Origin: an uncultured Blautia sp.
GTDB lineage: Bacteria; Bacillota; Clostridia; Lachnospirales; Lachnospiraceae
Length of the DNA: 37,720 nt
Direction: 5' to 3'
Assembly: GCA_946622645.1 (NCBI GenBank)
Contig: CAMOQF010000009.1
Location: 1-37,720 of the forward strand
This document shows, one piece after another, positions 27,910-37,650 of the stretch; position 1 is the first letter of the stretch, and the number at the start of each line of letters is the position of its first letter. The notes beneath the pieces are model-generated. The model was not told the origin of the DNA. It searched no databases and saw nothing but the letters and a program-made list of their open reading frames with translations. The position numbers were made by a program, and so were the translations under genes.

Positions 27910-28833
27910 ATGAGACACCTGATGAGTCCTCTGGACTTTTCCGTCGAGGAACTGGATACCCTTCTGGATCTGGCTTCCGACATCGAACAGCACCCTCAGA
28001 AATACGCCCACGTCTGCGACGACAAGCGTCTGGCCACCCTTTTCTACGAACCCAGCACCCGCACCCGGCTGAGCTTTGAAGCCGCCATGATGAACCTGGG
28101 CGGAAAGGTCCTCGGCTTTTCTTCCGCCGATTCCAGCTCTGCGGCCAAGGGCGAAAGCGTACAGGATACGATCCGCGTGGTCTCCTGCTACGCAGACATC
28201 GCAGCCATGCGCCATCCCAAAGAAGGCGCCGCGCTCGTGGCTTCCATGGCCTCTTCCATCCCCGTGATCAACGCCGGAGACGGCGGACATCAGCATCCGA
28301 CGCAGACGCTGACGGATCTTCTCACCATCCGCTCCCTGAAGGGAAGGCTCTCGGACATCACCATCGGCCTTTGCGGCGATCTCAAGTTCGGCCGCACGGT
28401 TCATTCTCTGATCCAGGCCCTGGTCCGTTATCCGAACGTCCGTTTTCTGCTCATCTCACCGGAGGAGCTCCGCGTTCCCAGCTATATCCGTGAAGATGTG
28501 CTGGAGAAGAACCACGTCGAATACAAAGAGGCGGAGCGTCTGGAGGACGCCCTTCCGGAGCTTGACATTCTCTATATGACCCGCGTCCAGAAAGAACGTT
28601 TCTTCAATGAAGAAGACTATATCCGCATGAAGGATTTTTATGTGCTGGATATGCCCAAGCTGGCGCTTGCGAAGAAGGACATGTTTATCCTTCATCCCCT
28701 TCCCCGCGTGAACGAGATCTCGGTGGAAGTCGACAACGATCCCAGAGCCGCCTATTTCCGTCAGGCCAAGTACGGCGTCTATGTCCGTATGGCCCTGATC
28801 CTTACCCTGTTGGAGGTGAAACTGCCATGTTAA
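27910..28833 (+). CDS. pyrB: Aspartate carbamoyltransferase catalytic subunit
   Basis: [88 protein letters not shown]. Confidence 0.97.
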   Translation: MRHLMSPLDFSVEELDTLLDLASDIEQHPQKYAHVCDDKRLATLFYEPSTRTRLSFEAAMMNLGGKVLGFSSADSSSAAKGESVQDTIRVVSCYADIAAMRHPKEGAALVASMASSIPVINAGDGGHQHPTQTLTDLLTIRSLKGRLSDITIGLCGDLKFGRTVHSLIQALVRYPNVRFLLISPEELRVPSYIREDVLEKNHVEYKEAERLEDALPELDILYMTRVQKERFFNEEDYIRMKDFYVLDMPKLALAKKDMFILHPLPRVNEISVEVDNDPRAAYFRQAKYGVYVRMALILTLLEVKLPC

Positions 28834-29264
28834 ATGTTGGAGCTCTCCGTGAAGGCTATGTGCTGGACCATATCAAGGCCGGCAAGTCCATGACGATCTA
28901 TCACGATCTGCAGCTGGACAAAAAAGACTGCACCGTCGCCATCATCAAAAACGCCCGCAGCAACAAGCTTGGGAAAAAGGACATCATCAAGGTGGAATGT
29001 CCTATCGATGAGCTGGATCTGGATATCGTCGGTTTTATCGATCACAACATCACCGTCAATATCATAAAAGACGAGAAGATCGTCGAAAAAAGGGAGCTCA
29101 AGCTCCCCAAACAGATCGTCAACATCATCAAATGCAAAAACCCCCGCTGCATCACCTCGATCGAGCAGGGGCTGGATCATATCTTCTTCCTCTCGGATCC
29201 CGAAAAAGAGATCTACCGCTGCAAATACTGCGAGGAAAAATACCGGGGAAGCCGGAACAAATAA
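28827..29264 (+). CDS. pyrI: Aspartate carbamoyltransferase regulatory subunit
   Basis: [30 protein letters not shown]; zinc site CKNPRCITS...[10 protein letters not shown]. Confidence 0.96.
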   Translation: MLNVGALREGYVLDHIKAGKSMTIYHDLQLDKKDCTVAIIKNARSNKLGKKDIIKVECPIDELDLDIVGFIDHNITVNIIKDEKIVEKRELKLPKQIVNIIKCKNPRCITSIEQGLDHIFFLSDPEKEIYRCKYCEEKYRGSRNK

Positions 29265-29268
29265 GCAT

Positions 29269-29326
29269 AAAAAGGGGACGTATATACCGTCACGGAAAAT
29301 GTGGCCGTATACATGTCCCCTTTTTA
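29269..29326. terminator. Bidirectional terminator between convergent pyrBI and rnpB
   Basis: AAAAAGGGGACGTATATACCG...CCGTATACATGTCCCCTTTTT: about 19-bp stem, A tract on the left and T tract on the right. Confidence 0.85.
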
Positions 29327-29801
29327 ACAGTCAGGCCGATAAGCCGGGTTATGTCGTTGGGTGATCATCTGTCTAGGCCGGCCGTCACCGACCGGCTCAA
29401 GCGACCCACCTGAAAGCACGACGGGCAGCCGTATCGCTTTCTTTTCGGTCTTGCTTCGAATGGAGTTTACATGTGCCCGCCCTGTTACCAGGACGGCGGT
29501 AGTCTCTTACACTGCCTTTCCACCCTTACGTCATAGTCGGAGTGCACCTCGGATCGAAGATCCTCGGTATACGGCATTCGCCATATACAGCCGGTAAGAC
29601 AGGCCTTGTGTGCGAGCGGGCTCACCCACTTCGTCCTGCTTTCCGTCTGTGCATTCCTCATTTCTGACGCGGTATATTTCTGTTGCACTGGTCTGGGAGT
29701 TGCCTCCACCGGACGTTATCCGGCATCCTGCCCTATGAAGCCCGGACTTTCCTCACCTGGACCCTTTCGTCTGTCCAGCCGCGATCACCTGGCCTGGCTG
29801 C
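29327..29801 (-). ncRNA. rnpB: RNase P RNA, bacterial class A
   Basis: Minus strand GAGGAAAGTCCGGGCTTCATAGGGCAGGATGCCGGATAACGTCCGG...CAACAGAAATATACCGC...TAAGGGTGGAAAGGC...CCTGGTAACAGG...GTAAACTCCATTCGAAGCAAGACC...CTTGAGCCGGTCGGTGACGGCCGGCCTAGACAGATGATCACCC..CGACATAACCCGGCTTATCGGCCTGACTG. Confidence 0.96.
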
Positions 29802-29807
29802 GGATGT

Positions 29808-29816
29808 ATTGTAACA
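29808..29816 (-). promoter_or_regulatory. Extended -10 element (TGT-TACAAT) for rnpB
   Basis: TGTTACAAT about 7 nt upstream of the inferred RNA 5' end; no good -35. Confidence 0.5.
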
Positions 29817-29846
29817 CAACTGACCCTCTCACGTCTACAGTCAAAG

Positions 29847-31511
29847 TTATACTCTGTAGATGCTTCCTCCGATAAACTCCCGAAGAAGCGAATTGTTGGG
29901 CACATCGCTGCCCGGAACCGGCACAAAATAATCCAGGAATTTCAGCAGGCGGTTGGCTTCCGTGTACTCCGGAGAGTCCCTGTCGATCCCAAAGAGCAGC
30001 GGTTCGGCGTATACTTTCAGACACGCGAGCTCATATACCAGGGCTGAATTGAACATGGCGTCTGCCTGCTCCTGGTAGGGGAATATATTCTTTTCCTCCC
30101 CTCTCCGGACCGACGCCCAACGGTGGATGGTCTCCTGCGCCGTGATCCCTCGGGTCCTTGCGTCTCGTACGAGACGGCGGAGAAGCCTGCCGTCCGTTGT
30201 GGGGATCCGGTTGTGCTCATCGATGTTCAGCTGCGTAAGCGCGCTGATATAGACCTTGAACTTGCTCTCCACGGGAAGAGCGTAGCTGAGCCGGTCGTTC
30301 AGCCCGTGGATCCCTTCGATCACCAGGATCTCGTCTTCGCCGAGCTTCAGGGTATCTCCCTTGTACTGCCGCTCTCCCGAGATAAAATCATAGGTGGGAA
30401 GCTGTACTTCTTTTCCCTCCAGGAGCTGCAGCATATCTTTGTTGAACTGCTCTATGTCGATGGCATCGAGACTTTCAAAATCCTTTTCGCCGTATTCGTC
30501 CAGCGGCGTATTCTCCCTGTTCACGAAATAATTATCCAACGCGATGGGATGTGGTGTCTTCCCATGTGCCATCAGCTGGATGGAAAGCCTGTAAGAAAAA
30601 GAGGTCTTTCCGGAGGAAGAAGGGCCTGCGATCATCACGAACCGCACGTTCTTCCGTGCGATGATCTCCTGGGCGATGGCGGCGATCTTGGCTTCATGGA
30701 AAGCCTCCTGCACCAGCAGGATATTCTGTACGCCTTCTTTGGTCAGACGGTCATTCAGCTCGCCGACCGTCGCGACATGCATCCGCTCGCCCCATTCCTG
30801 GGATTCCTTCTGCACATGGAAGATCTTTTCCATGGGGGTGAAGGGCTTGAGAACCGTGGGCTCCTTTTTATCTGGCAATATCAGCACAAAGCCTTCGTCA
30901 TAGCACTGCAGGTCAAAATATCTGACCGCGGCTGACGAAAAGGCCATGTAGCCATAATAATAGTCGTCAAAGTTTTCGATGGTGTACACGTTGACGGAGG
31001 ACGCCCTGCGGTAGCGGAACAGTTTTTCTTTGTCATACATATGATGGCGGTGAAAAAGAGATACCGCGTCGCTCACGTGGACACTCCGCTTCATGATCGG
31101 GATGTTTTCCGCGACGATCTCCTGCATCCGCTGTTTCACACGGTCGATCAGCTCCTGGGTCACCGTCCCTCCCGTAAGCGTAAAGTACAGGCCGTTTCCG
31201 AGGGAATAGTGGAGAACGGCTTTCTCGGTGTTCTTTTTGCCGCTCACATCGAACAAGGCTTTCAGCAGGATAAACACGGCCGTCCGTCTATAGGTGTTCG
31301 CCCCGTCCCTATCGTCCGGACCGAGCAGCTCGATCTCGCAGTCTTTTAAAACCTCGCTGCGAAGTTCACGAAGCTTGTTGCGTTCTTTGACCAGCAGTAT
31401 CCTGTCCGGATCCTCCGGGCGTACGGTCTCCACGATCTTCCGGAATGTGGTTCCTCTCGGAAAGCTGTACATCTCTTCTCCGATCTTCACCTGGCAGCTG
31501 CTTTGTTCCAT
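29847..31511 (-). CDS. Nucleoside kinase: TGS/threonyl-tRNA-synthetase-like N-terminus fused to a uridine kinase domain
   Basis: N-terminal VKIGEEMYSFPRGTTFRKIVETV (TGS-like), HRHHMYDKEKLF; kinase FVMIAGPSSSGKTSFSYRLSIQLMAHGKTPHPIALDNYFVNRENTPLDEYGEKDFESLDAIDIEQFNKDM. Confidence 0.92.
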   Translation of the reverse strand: MEQSSCQVKIGEEMYSFPRGTTFRKIVETVRPEDPDRILLVKERNKLRELRSEVLKDCEIELLGPDDRDGANTYRRTAVFILLKALFDVSGKKNTEKAVLHYSLGNGLYFTLTGGTVTQELIDRVKQRMQEIVAENIPIMKRSVHVSDAVSLFHRHHMYDKEKLFRYRRASSVNVYTIENFDDYYYGYMAFSSAAVRYFDLQCYDEGFVLILPDKKEPTVLKPFTPMEKIFHVQKESQEWGERMHVATVGELNDRLTKEGVQNILLVQEAFHEAKIAAIAQEIIARKNVRFVMIAGPSSSGKTSFSYRLSIQLMAHGKTPHPIALDNYFVNRENTPLDEYGEKDFESLDAIDIEQFNKDMLQLLEGKEVQLPTYDFISGERQYKGDTLKLGEDEILVIEGIHGLNDRLSYALPVESKFKVYISALTQLNIDEHNRIPTTDGRLLRRLVRDARTRGITAQETIHRWASVRRGEEKNIFPYQEQADAMFNSALVYELACLKVYAEPLLFGIDRDSPEYTEANRLLKFLDYFVPVPGSDVPNNSLLREFIGGSIYRV

Positions 31512-31551
31512 GATTCTCCTCCTTCCTGTTCAAGGGTCTGTCTCTGTCATC

Positions 31552-32613
31552 TCACAGGCTCATTTCTACTGTGATGTCATTTTCTTCTACCGTGACATGC
31601 GCATTGCTCCCGATGATGAGCGGCATCATCGGCGCTACATGCCCGATATCCGCATCCATCACGACCGGCACGCCGATCTCCGAAAGGATATCCGTCACGG
31701 CGTTATAGGCGTTCACGCCCATCAGATTCTGTTCAAACGCGGCATGCGGCCGTCCGATCAGAAAGCCGGACGCAGTCGCAAACCATCCCTGTTCCTTCAG
31801 ATGCCAGAAGGTTCTCCTGATCGACATGGTGTTCAGGTCGCAGGCTTCCATCGCCCAGATGATCTTCTGCCCCTGTTCCGTAAGCTTTCTGACGCCGTCA
31901 AACCGTGTGCCGGAGAGGTTTTCCAGTATATCCAGACAGCCGCCCAGAAGCAGCCCGTCAAATTCGGTCTTTGTTTTTCCGGAAACCTCCGTAAGCTTTT
32001 TTCCTTCCGGCAGGAAGGTCTTCAGGATCTTCGGCTCGGTCAGCCGGTACATCGCAAGCGGATCCTCTTCCTCCTCTTCGTCGTCAAAGGCATCCGGGCG
32101 TTCAAACATGTCATACCCCTTTACGGTCAGGGAGGTGCCTTCAAGCAAGGCAAAGGCGTCGTTCTCCGTATCCTCCCATGGTTTTCCGAAGCCGCCGGCG
32201 CAGGGTCCGTAGATCCCGGGCACGCCGTTCAGCACGGCCATTGGAAAGATCATATTGGTGTTGTCCGAATAACCCATGAACCACTTGGGTTTTGCTTCGG
32301 AAAGCTTCTGAAAGTCCATGCACGAGATGGTCTCGTTCATAAGCTCGCCGCCGCCCACGGAGATCAGGGCGTCGATGCTGTCATCGAGATAAAAACGCAT
32401 CACATCCGCCGCGGCGTCTTCAGGGCGTGTGCTGATCCCCAGGCCGTCGGACTTATAGCAGCTGTCCGCCGCCACGATGCGGTAGCCTCTTTTCTCGAAT
32501 CTGCGGATGGCGGATGCAAGCCTTGTGATATACGGTTCTGTGCCGGCTCCGAAAGAAGGGGCCACCAGACCGATCGTATCTCCAGGTTTAATAAACGCCG
32601 GTTTCTTCATCTT
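31552..32613 (-). CDS. S66 family peptidase (LD-carboxypeptidase / MccF-like)
   Basis: KKPAFIKPGDTIGLVAPSFG, ISVGGGELMNE, WFMGYSDNTNMIFPMAVLNGVPGIYGPCAGGFG, FDGLLLGGCLDIL. Start possibly at MKKPAF (32613) or 32625. Confidence 0.88.
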   Translation of the reverse strand, partial: KMKKPAFIKPGDTIGLVAPSFGAGTEPYITRLASAIRRFEKRGYRIVAADSCYKSDGLGISTRPEDAAADVMRFYLDDSIDALISVGGGELMNETISCMDFQKLSEAKPKWFMGYSDNTNMIFPMAVLNGVPGIYGPCAGGFGKPWEDTENDAFALLEGTSLTVKGYDMFERPDAFDDEEEEEDPLAMYRLTEPKILKTFLPEGKKLTEVSGKTKTEFDGLLLGGCLDILENLSGTRFDGVRKLTEQGQKIIWAMEACDLNTMSIRRTFWHLKEQGWFATASGFLIGRPHAAFEQNLMGVNAYNAVTDILSEIGVPVVMDADIGHVAPMMPLIIGSNAHVTVEENDITVEMSL

Positions 32614-33331
32614 CCATTTCTCCATAATATCTTTTTGCCGTGCGGATCTCCCGCATCTCCTGCCGGATCTCGCTCTTTCTCTGCTCTGCCGCGATCCCCT
32701 GTACCTCTGAAAGATGCAGCAGGATCTGCTCCAGCTGTCTGTATTTCCAGTCCAGAAAACGTTTCAGGACCGGAGACCGGTCTTTCAGCAGGAATCGTCC
32801 GTACTGCACTTCCACGTCCTGCCAGGGTTCCTTATCCGCCGCCGCAGAAGCGCCTGATGGCACTGCCCGCATCATCGGATAGAATTTGCCTTCTTCTTCC
32901 ACCATCTTTTCTTCCACAATGGAGAAGCCTTCCTGCATCAGATATCTGCGGAAATGAGGCACGTCGGACTGTGGCTGCAGGATCAGTTCGCGGAAGGAAT
33001 CCCGTACCTCTCTTCTGCCGGACAGGATCTTTTCCATCAGAGGACCGCCCATGCCCGCGATCACAAGGCTCTCTGCCTCTCCGGGAGAAAAGGCCGAAAG
33101 GCCGTCCGAAAGCCGGGCTTCGATCCGGTCTGTAAGGCCCGCTTCTTTTACATGCCCGATGGCTCTGGAAAGGGGGCCCTCCCGCACATCGGATACAACG
33201 GCGGAAGGGATCTTCTCGTTCTGTATCAGCCAGATCGCAAGAAATGCATGATCACAGCCCACATCGGCAAGCGTATTTCCCTCTGTCACCATCTCCGCGA
33301 TGCTTTTCAGTCTGTCAGAAATCTGTATCAT
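32588..33331 (-). CDS. trmK: tRNA (adenine(22)-N(1))-methyltransferase
   Basis: SDRLKSIAEMVTEGNTLADVGCDHAFLAIWLIQNEKIPSAVVSDVREGPLSRA..VIAGMGGPLMEKIL. Confidence 0.93.
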   Translation of the reverse strand: MIQISDRLKSIAEMVTEGNTLADVGCDHAFLAIWLIQNEKIPSAVVSDVREGPLSRAIGHVKEAGLTDRIEARLSDGLSAFSPGEAESLVIAGMGGPLMEKILSGRREVRDSFRELILQPQSDVPHFRRYLMQEGFSIVEEKMVEEEGKFYPMMRAVPSGASAAADKEPWQDVEVQYGRFLLKDRSPVLKRFLDWKYRQLEQILLHLSEVQGIAAEQRKSEIRQEMREIRTAKRYYGEMEDEETGVY

Positions 33332-33341
33332 TTCTCACCCG

Positions 33342-34469
33342 TCAGTCAAGATAATCTTTCAGTTTACGGCTGCGGCTGGGATGACGGAGCTTTCTGAGCG
33401 CTTTTGCCTCGATCTGCCGGATACGCTCACGGGTCACGTTGAACTCTTTGCCGACTTCCTCCAGCGTGCGGGCACGGCCGTCATCCAGACCGAAACGAAG
33501 ACGCAGCACCTTCTGCTCACGTTCGGTCAGCGTGTTCAGCACCTCGACGAGCTGCTCTTTCAAGAGGGTGAAGGCGGCTGCTTCGGCGGGTACCGGAACA
33601 TTGTCGTCCTGGATGAAGTCGCCCAGGTGGCTGTCTTCTTCCTCGCCGATCGGCGTCTCGAGGGAGACAGGCTCCTGAGAGATCTTCAGGATCTCGCGGA
33701 CTCTCTCCACGGACATCTCCATCTCTTCCGCGATCTCTTCAGGGGAAGGTTCTCTCCCAAGCTCCTGCAGGAGCTGTCTGGAAACGCGGATGAGCTTGTT
33801 GATGGTTTCCACCATGTGCACGGGGATACGGATGGTCCTGGCCTGGTCCGCGATGGCGCGGGTGATGGCCTGACGGATCCACCAGGTCGCATAGGTACTG
33901 AACTTATAGCCCTTGCGATAATCAAATTTCTCGACTGCTTTGATAAGGCCCAGATTTCCCTCCTGGATCAGATCCAGGAAGAGCATGCCGCGGCCTACAT
34001 ACCGTTTAGCGATACTGACCACCAGACGAAGGTTGGCCTCCGCCAGACGCTTCTTGGCGTCCTCGTCGCCTTCCTCCATTCTTTTTGCAAGCTCGATCTC
34101 TTCTTCAGCGGTCAGCAGACTTACCTTGCCGATCTCCTTCAGGTACATGCGGACCGGATCCTCGATGCTGACGCCTTCAGGCACGGAAAGGTCGATCTTG
34201 TCGAGCTCTACCTCTTCTTCCGCGTCCAGATCGTTCATCTCGAGGTCGTCGTCGAGGATCAGTTCATCCGGGTTGGAATCACTGATCCGCAGCACGTCCA
34301 CACCGCTGGCCTCCAGAAAATCGAAGACCTTCTCCATCTGTTCCACATCCAGCGGCTGGTCCTTAAAGAAATCGCTGATCTCCTGATATTCCAGGACATT
34401 CTTCTTTTTCTTTGCGAACTCCAGAAGCTCCACGAGCTTTTCGCTGAATTTTCCCATGTTCATTTCCAT
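33342..34469 (-). CDS. rpoD: RNA polymerase primary sigma factor
   Basis: [83 protein letters not shown]...[49 protein letters not shown]. Start corrected to the ATG at 34467-34469, preceded by AGGAGG. Confidence 0.97.
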   Translation of the reverse strand: MEMNMGKFSEKLVELLEFAKKKKNVLEYQEISDFFKDQPLDVEQMEKVFDFLEASGVDVLRISDSNPDELILDDDLEMNDLDAEEEVELDKIDLSVPEGVSIEDPVRMYLKEIGKVSLLTAEEEIELAKRMEEGDEDAKKRLAEANLRLVVSIAKRYVGRGMLFLDLIQEGNLGLIKAVEKFDYRKGYKFSTYATWWIRQAITRAIADQARTIRIPVHMVETINKLIRVSRQLLQELGREPSPEEIAEEMEMSVERVREILKISQEPVSLETPIGEEEDSHLGDFIQDDNVPVPAEAAAFTLLKEQLVEVLNTLTEREQKVLRLRFGLDDGRARTLEEVGKEFNVTRERIRQIEAKALRKLRHPSRSRKLKDYLD

Positions 34470-34495
34470 GTGCATAACCTCCTGCAGGTGTTTTA

Positions 34496-36292
34496 TCAAT
34501 GGTTCCGTATCCGGATCGTCTGCTTGTTTCTGACCAGATTTTCCAGTTCTTTCTTTTCTTTGATCAGGGACTCCAGGGCTTTCATGTCGCCCTGGTCCCA
34601 TTCCCGGTTTTTCTTTTCCAGGCTGTCGGTGCGGATCCGTATGACCGCGTCCGCAAAGGCTTTGTCCTTTTCCTCGTCGGGCATCGGACCCAGACGTTCA
34701 TGGAACATCGCCGCCGCTTTTTTCTGTTCCTCGCTGTCCGTAATATTGTTCAGGAGCATGCCGGGGTTCAGATGTCCTTCCTCCAGCTGAGCGAACACCA
34801 TCACCGCGATCCTGTTGAAAAACGGATCCGTGAAATCCTGTGCGGTGATGTATCGTTTCACGTGTGGGAAGATGGACGGATCGTTGGAAAGCCAGGTGAT
34901 CAGCAGCTTCTGCGCTGTCTCCGAGGCTGACGAATGCGTCTTTGCTTTTCTGTCCGGTGCAGGGCTGACTGCCGGGCTGTTCTCCCTGGTCGTTCCTTTC
35001 ATGGCTTCCGATGCCACACGCTTCTTCAGAGATTCCGTTGTCACGCCGTACCGGCTGTACTCGTTAACGATGGCTTCTATATAGATATTGCGTTCCAGCT
35101 CATCCGGGAATCCCAGCAGGAGCCTTGCGCATTCCGCAAAAAAGCGGTTCTGCTCCTGGGGGAGTTCCATATTGCAGGCTTTTTCAGCCGCATGGACTCG
35201 GAATAAAAAGCTGTCCTCCGAGAGCGACAGCCTCTCCTCGAACGCTTCGGCTCCTATGGCTTTGATAAATTCGTCCGGGTCCTTGTAAGGATCCAGGTGG
35301 ACCACCCGTGACCGGATGCCTGCCTCCCGCAGGATCGGCACAGCCCTCTGGGCCGCCTTGACGCCGGCTGCATCGCTGTCGTACAGAAGGAGGACTTCCT
35401 CCGTATACCGTCTCAGAAGGCTTGCATGTCCGGTCGTGAAAGAGGTTCCCAGAGAGGCGCATGCATTGGTAAAGCCGGCCTGGTGCATTGCGATCACATC
35501 CATGTAGCCCTCGCAGAGGATCAGGTTTTTCCTCCGCGATGTCCTGGCGGCATGCAGGCCGTACAGATTCCGGCTCTTGTCAAAGATGACCGTCTCCGGG
35601 GAATTGAGATATTTGGGCTGGCCGTCTCCCATGACGCGCCCGCCGAACCCGACAACGCGCCGGTTTACATCCATGATCGGAAAGATCACCCGGTTCCAGA
35701 AACGGTCGGACATTCCGCGGCGTTCATCTTTTGTAAAAAGCCCTGAATTCATAAGCGCCTGGTCGGAGTAACCTTTTTCCTTCAGGTGCCTGTAGAGGGC
35801 GTCGCTGTATTTGCCGGAATAGCCGAGTCCGAACTGATTGATGGTTTCTTCTGTCAGGCCTCTGTTTTTCAGATAGTCCAGCGCTTTCTTTCCGGCGGGG
35901 CTTCGCAGCTGATAGTAATAAAACTTTGCAGCCGTTTTGTTGATCTCAAACAGGGCGTCTTTTTCTTTTGCCCGTTCTTTCTGCGCCTGGGTCAGCTCCG
36001 CTTTCGGGATCTCAACATGCGCACGGTCCGCAAGATAGGTGAGAGCTTCGTAGAAGCTGAAGTTCTCGTACTGCATGATAAAATTGTAGACGTTTCCTCC
36101 CGCCCCGCACCCGAAGCAGTAATACATCTGTTTGGACGGTGTCACTGAAAAGGAGGGTGTCTTTTCATTGTGGAAAGGACAAAGGCCAAAATAGGTGCTC
36201 CCTCGTTTTTGAAGCTTGACATACTGGGAGACGACATCCACGATGTCATTCCGTGATCTGACTTCCTCTATTGTATCGTTAAAATCCGCCAA
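34496..36292 (-). CDS. dnaG: DNA primase, TTG start
   Basis: [101 protein letters not shown]. Confidence 0.97.
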   Translation of the reverse strand: MADFNDTIEEVRSRNDIVDVVSQYVKLQKRGSTYFGLCPFHNEKTPSFSVTPSKQMYYCFGCGAGGNVYNFIMQYENFSFYEALTYLADRAHVEIPKAELTQAQKERAKEKDALFEINKTAAKFYYYQLRSPAGKKALDYLKNRGLTEETINQFGLGYSGKYSDALYRHLKEKGYSDQALMNSGLFTKDERRGMSDRFWNRVIFPIMDVNRRVVGFGGRVMGDGQPKYLNSPETVIFDKSRNLYGLHAARTSRRKNLILCEGYMDVIAMHQAGFTNACASLGTSFTTGHASLLRRYTEEVLLLYDSDAAGVKAAQRAVPILREAGIRSRVVHLDPYKDPDEFIKAIGAEAFEERLSLSEDSFLFRVHAAEKACNMELPQEQNRFFAECARLLLGFPDELERNIYIEAIVNEYSRYGVTTESLKKRVASEAMKGTTRENSPAVSPAPDRKAKTHSSASETAQKLLITWLSNDPSIFPHVKRYITAQDFTDPFFNRIAVMVFAQLEEGHLNPGMLLNNITDSEEQKKAAAMFHERLGPMPDEEKDKAFADAVIRIRTDSLEKKNREWDQGDMKALESLIKEKKELENLVRNKQTIRIRNH

Positions 36293-36438
36293 ACCACTCC
36301 CCCCTTTCCGGCGTTTTTCTTGCTTTTACTGATTTCTCTATATCTTTTCCGGACAGATATCCGGAACTGTTTTTCCAGGGCCGTTTCTGAAATATCATGC
36401 GTGTCTTCAAAAACTTCCTGCTCATCAGCATGGTTCAT
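36268..36438 (-). CDS. Possible small protein (56 aa) between dgt and dnaG, overlapping the dnaG start
   Basis: [59 protein letters not shown] with a GGGAG motif about 9 nt upstream of the ATG; no recognised family. Confidence 0.35.
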   Translation of the reverse strand: MNHADEQEVFEDTHDISETALEKQFRISVRKRYREISKSKKNAGKGGVVWRILTIQ

Positions 36439-36498
36439 TACTTCACGCTCCCGATAAGCTCTTCCTTTGAAAAACCGCTCCGGCATCAGTCAGTGTTT

Positions 36499-37509
36499 TC
36501 AGTAAACCTCCCATGCTCTTGGGATGAACAGCTCACGGAACTTTTCCATGGAAAACTGATCGGTCATTCCGGACAAATAGTCGCAGACCACTGTCTCTTT
36601 GGAAGCTTCGTTCTTCTCAATCATCCTTACGTATTTTTCTGTCATGGCGTGGGGTTCTTCCATATAATATCTGTAGAGCTCCGTCAGCATGCTGATGGCT
36701 TTTTTTTCTTCATTTTTGGCCAGCGGATTCTGGTAGACGCTGACAAACATGATGGACCGGAGGGACCGCAGGCCTTCCAGGATCTCGTCCGACATACGGA
36801 TCCGGTCGCTGTTCCGGCTGTTCTCGATCAGATCATGGACAAAGGTGTTCAGTCTTTCTCTGGTCGTGTATCCCAGGAGCATCCGGAGGGTCACGGGGAT
36901 GTCGTCTTCCGTGATCAGGCCGGCCCGCTGGGCATCGTCCATGTCATGGTGGATATAGGCGATCTTGTCTGAAAACCGGACTACCTGGCCTTCCAGTGTG
37001 GCCGGGTGGCTGCTGGTCTTATGATTCAGGATGCCGTCGCGGACTTCCCAGGTCAGGTTAAGGCCTTCACCGTTTTTTTCGAGCTTGTCGACTACGCGGA
37101 GGCTTTGTCGTGTGTGTGTAAATCCTTCCGGGTGCAGACTGTTCAGCGCTCTTTCTCCGGCGTGTCCAAAGGGCGTGTGTCCCAGGTCATGGCCGAGGGC
37201 GATCGCTTCCACCAGGTCTTCATTCAGGGACAGGGCTTTGGCGATGGTGCGGGCGATCTGGGATACTTCCAGCGTGTGTGTAAGGCGGTTGCGGTAATGA
37301 TCTCCCTGAGGAGCCAGAAACACCTGCGTTTTGTCTTTCAGTCTGCGGAAGGATTTGCTGTGCAGGATCCGGTCCCGGTCTCTTTGGAAGGCGGTGCGGA
37401 TGTCGCATTCGTCTTCCTGGAGCACTCTGCCTTTTGTATCCGCGCTGCATACGGCAAACGGACTCAGAAGTTCTTTTTCTCTCTTTTCCATCTCCTGTCG
37501 GATGTTCAT
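36499..37509 (-). CDS. dgt: Deoxyguanosinetriphosphate triphosphohydrolase
   Basis: [88 protein letters not shown]. Confidence 0.96.
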   Translation of the reverse strand: MNIRQEMEKREKELLSPFAVCSADTKGRVLQEDECDIRTAFQRDRDRILHSKSFRRLKDKTQVFLAPQGDHYRNRLTHTLEVSQIARTIAKALSLNEDLVEAIALGHDLGHTPFGHAGERALNSLHPEGFTHTRQSLRVVDKLEKNGEGLNLTWEVRDGILNHKTSSHPATLEGQVVRFSDKIAYIHHDMDDAQRAGLITEDDIPVTLRMLLGYTTRERLNTFVHDLIENSRNSDRIRMSDEILEGLRSLRSIMFVSVYQNPLAKNEEKKAISMLTELYRYYMEEPHAMTEKYVRMIEKNEASKETVVCDYLSGMTDQFSMEKFRELFIPRAWEVY

Positions 37510-37561
37510 GCTTTGGCACCTCCCTCCTGGTCTCCTGTTCTGCTTGTGGATGCTGTTGACT

Positions 37562-37595
37562 CCTTTGGCTGCTTTCGGGGCCTTTGGCTGCTTTC
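37562..37595 (-). repeat. 15-bp direct repeat (CCTTTGGCTGCTTTC, period 19) in the dgt leader
   Basis: cctttggctgctttc at 37562-37576 and 37581-37595. Confidence 0.8.
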
Positions 37596-37623
37596 AGCTC
37601 TTTTGATTGTGTTTCATCTAATA

Positions 37624-37650
37624 GTTATATTCTGCAAGCAGAAGCGTAAA
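37624..37650 (-). promoter_or_regulatory. Putative promoter of the dgt-dnaG-rpoD operon with palindrome TTCTGC-TT-GCAGAA in the spacer
   Basis: Minus strand TTTACG (37645-37650), perfect 14-bp inverted repeat (37630-37643), TATAAC (37624-37629; spacer 15) or TAACTA (spacer 17). Confidence 0.45.

Noticed and set aside
29132-29875. Small ORFs across the rnpB region (93, 78, 74 and 89 aa)
   Set aside because: They lie in a structured RNA gene; not protein-coding.
31294-33135. 613-aa plus-strand ORF
   Set aside because: It spans the ends of three well-supported minus-strand genes (TGS-Udk, S66 peptidase, trmK); the composition is shadow-like and the end is Pro/Arg/Ser-rich.
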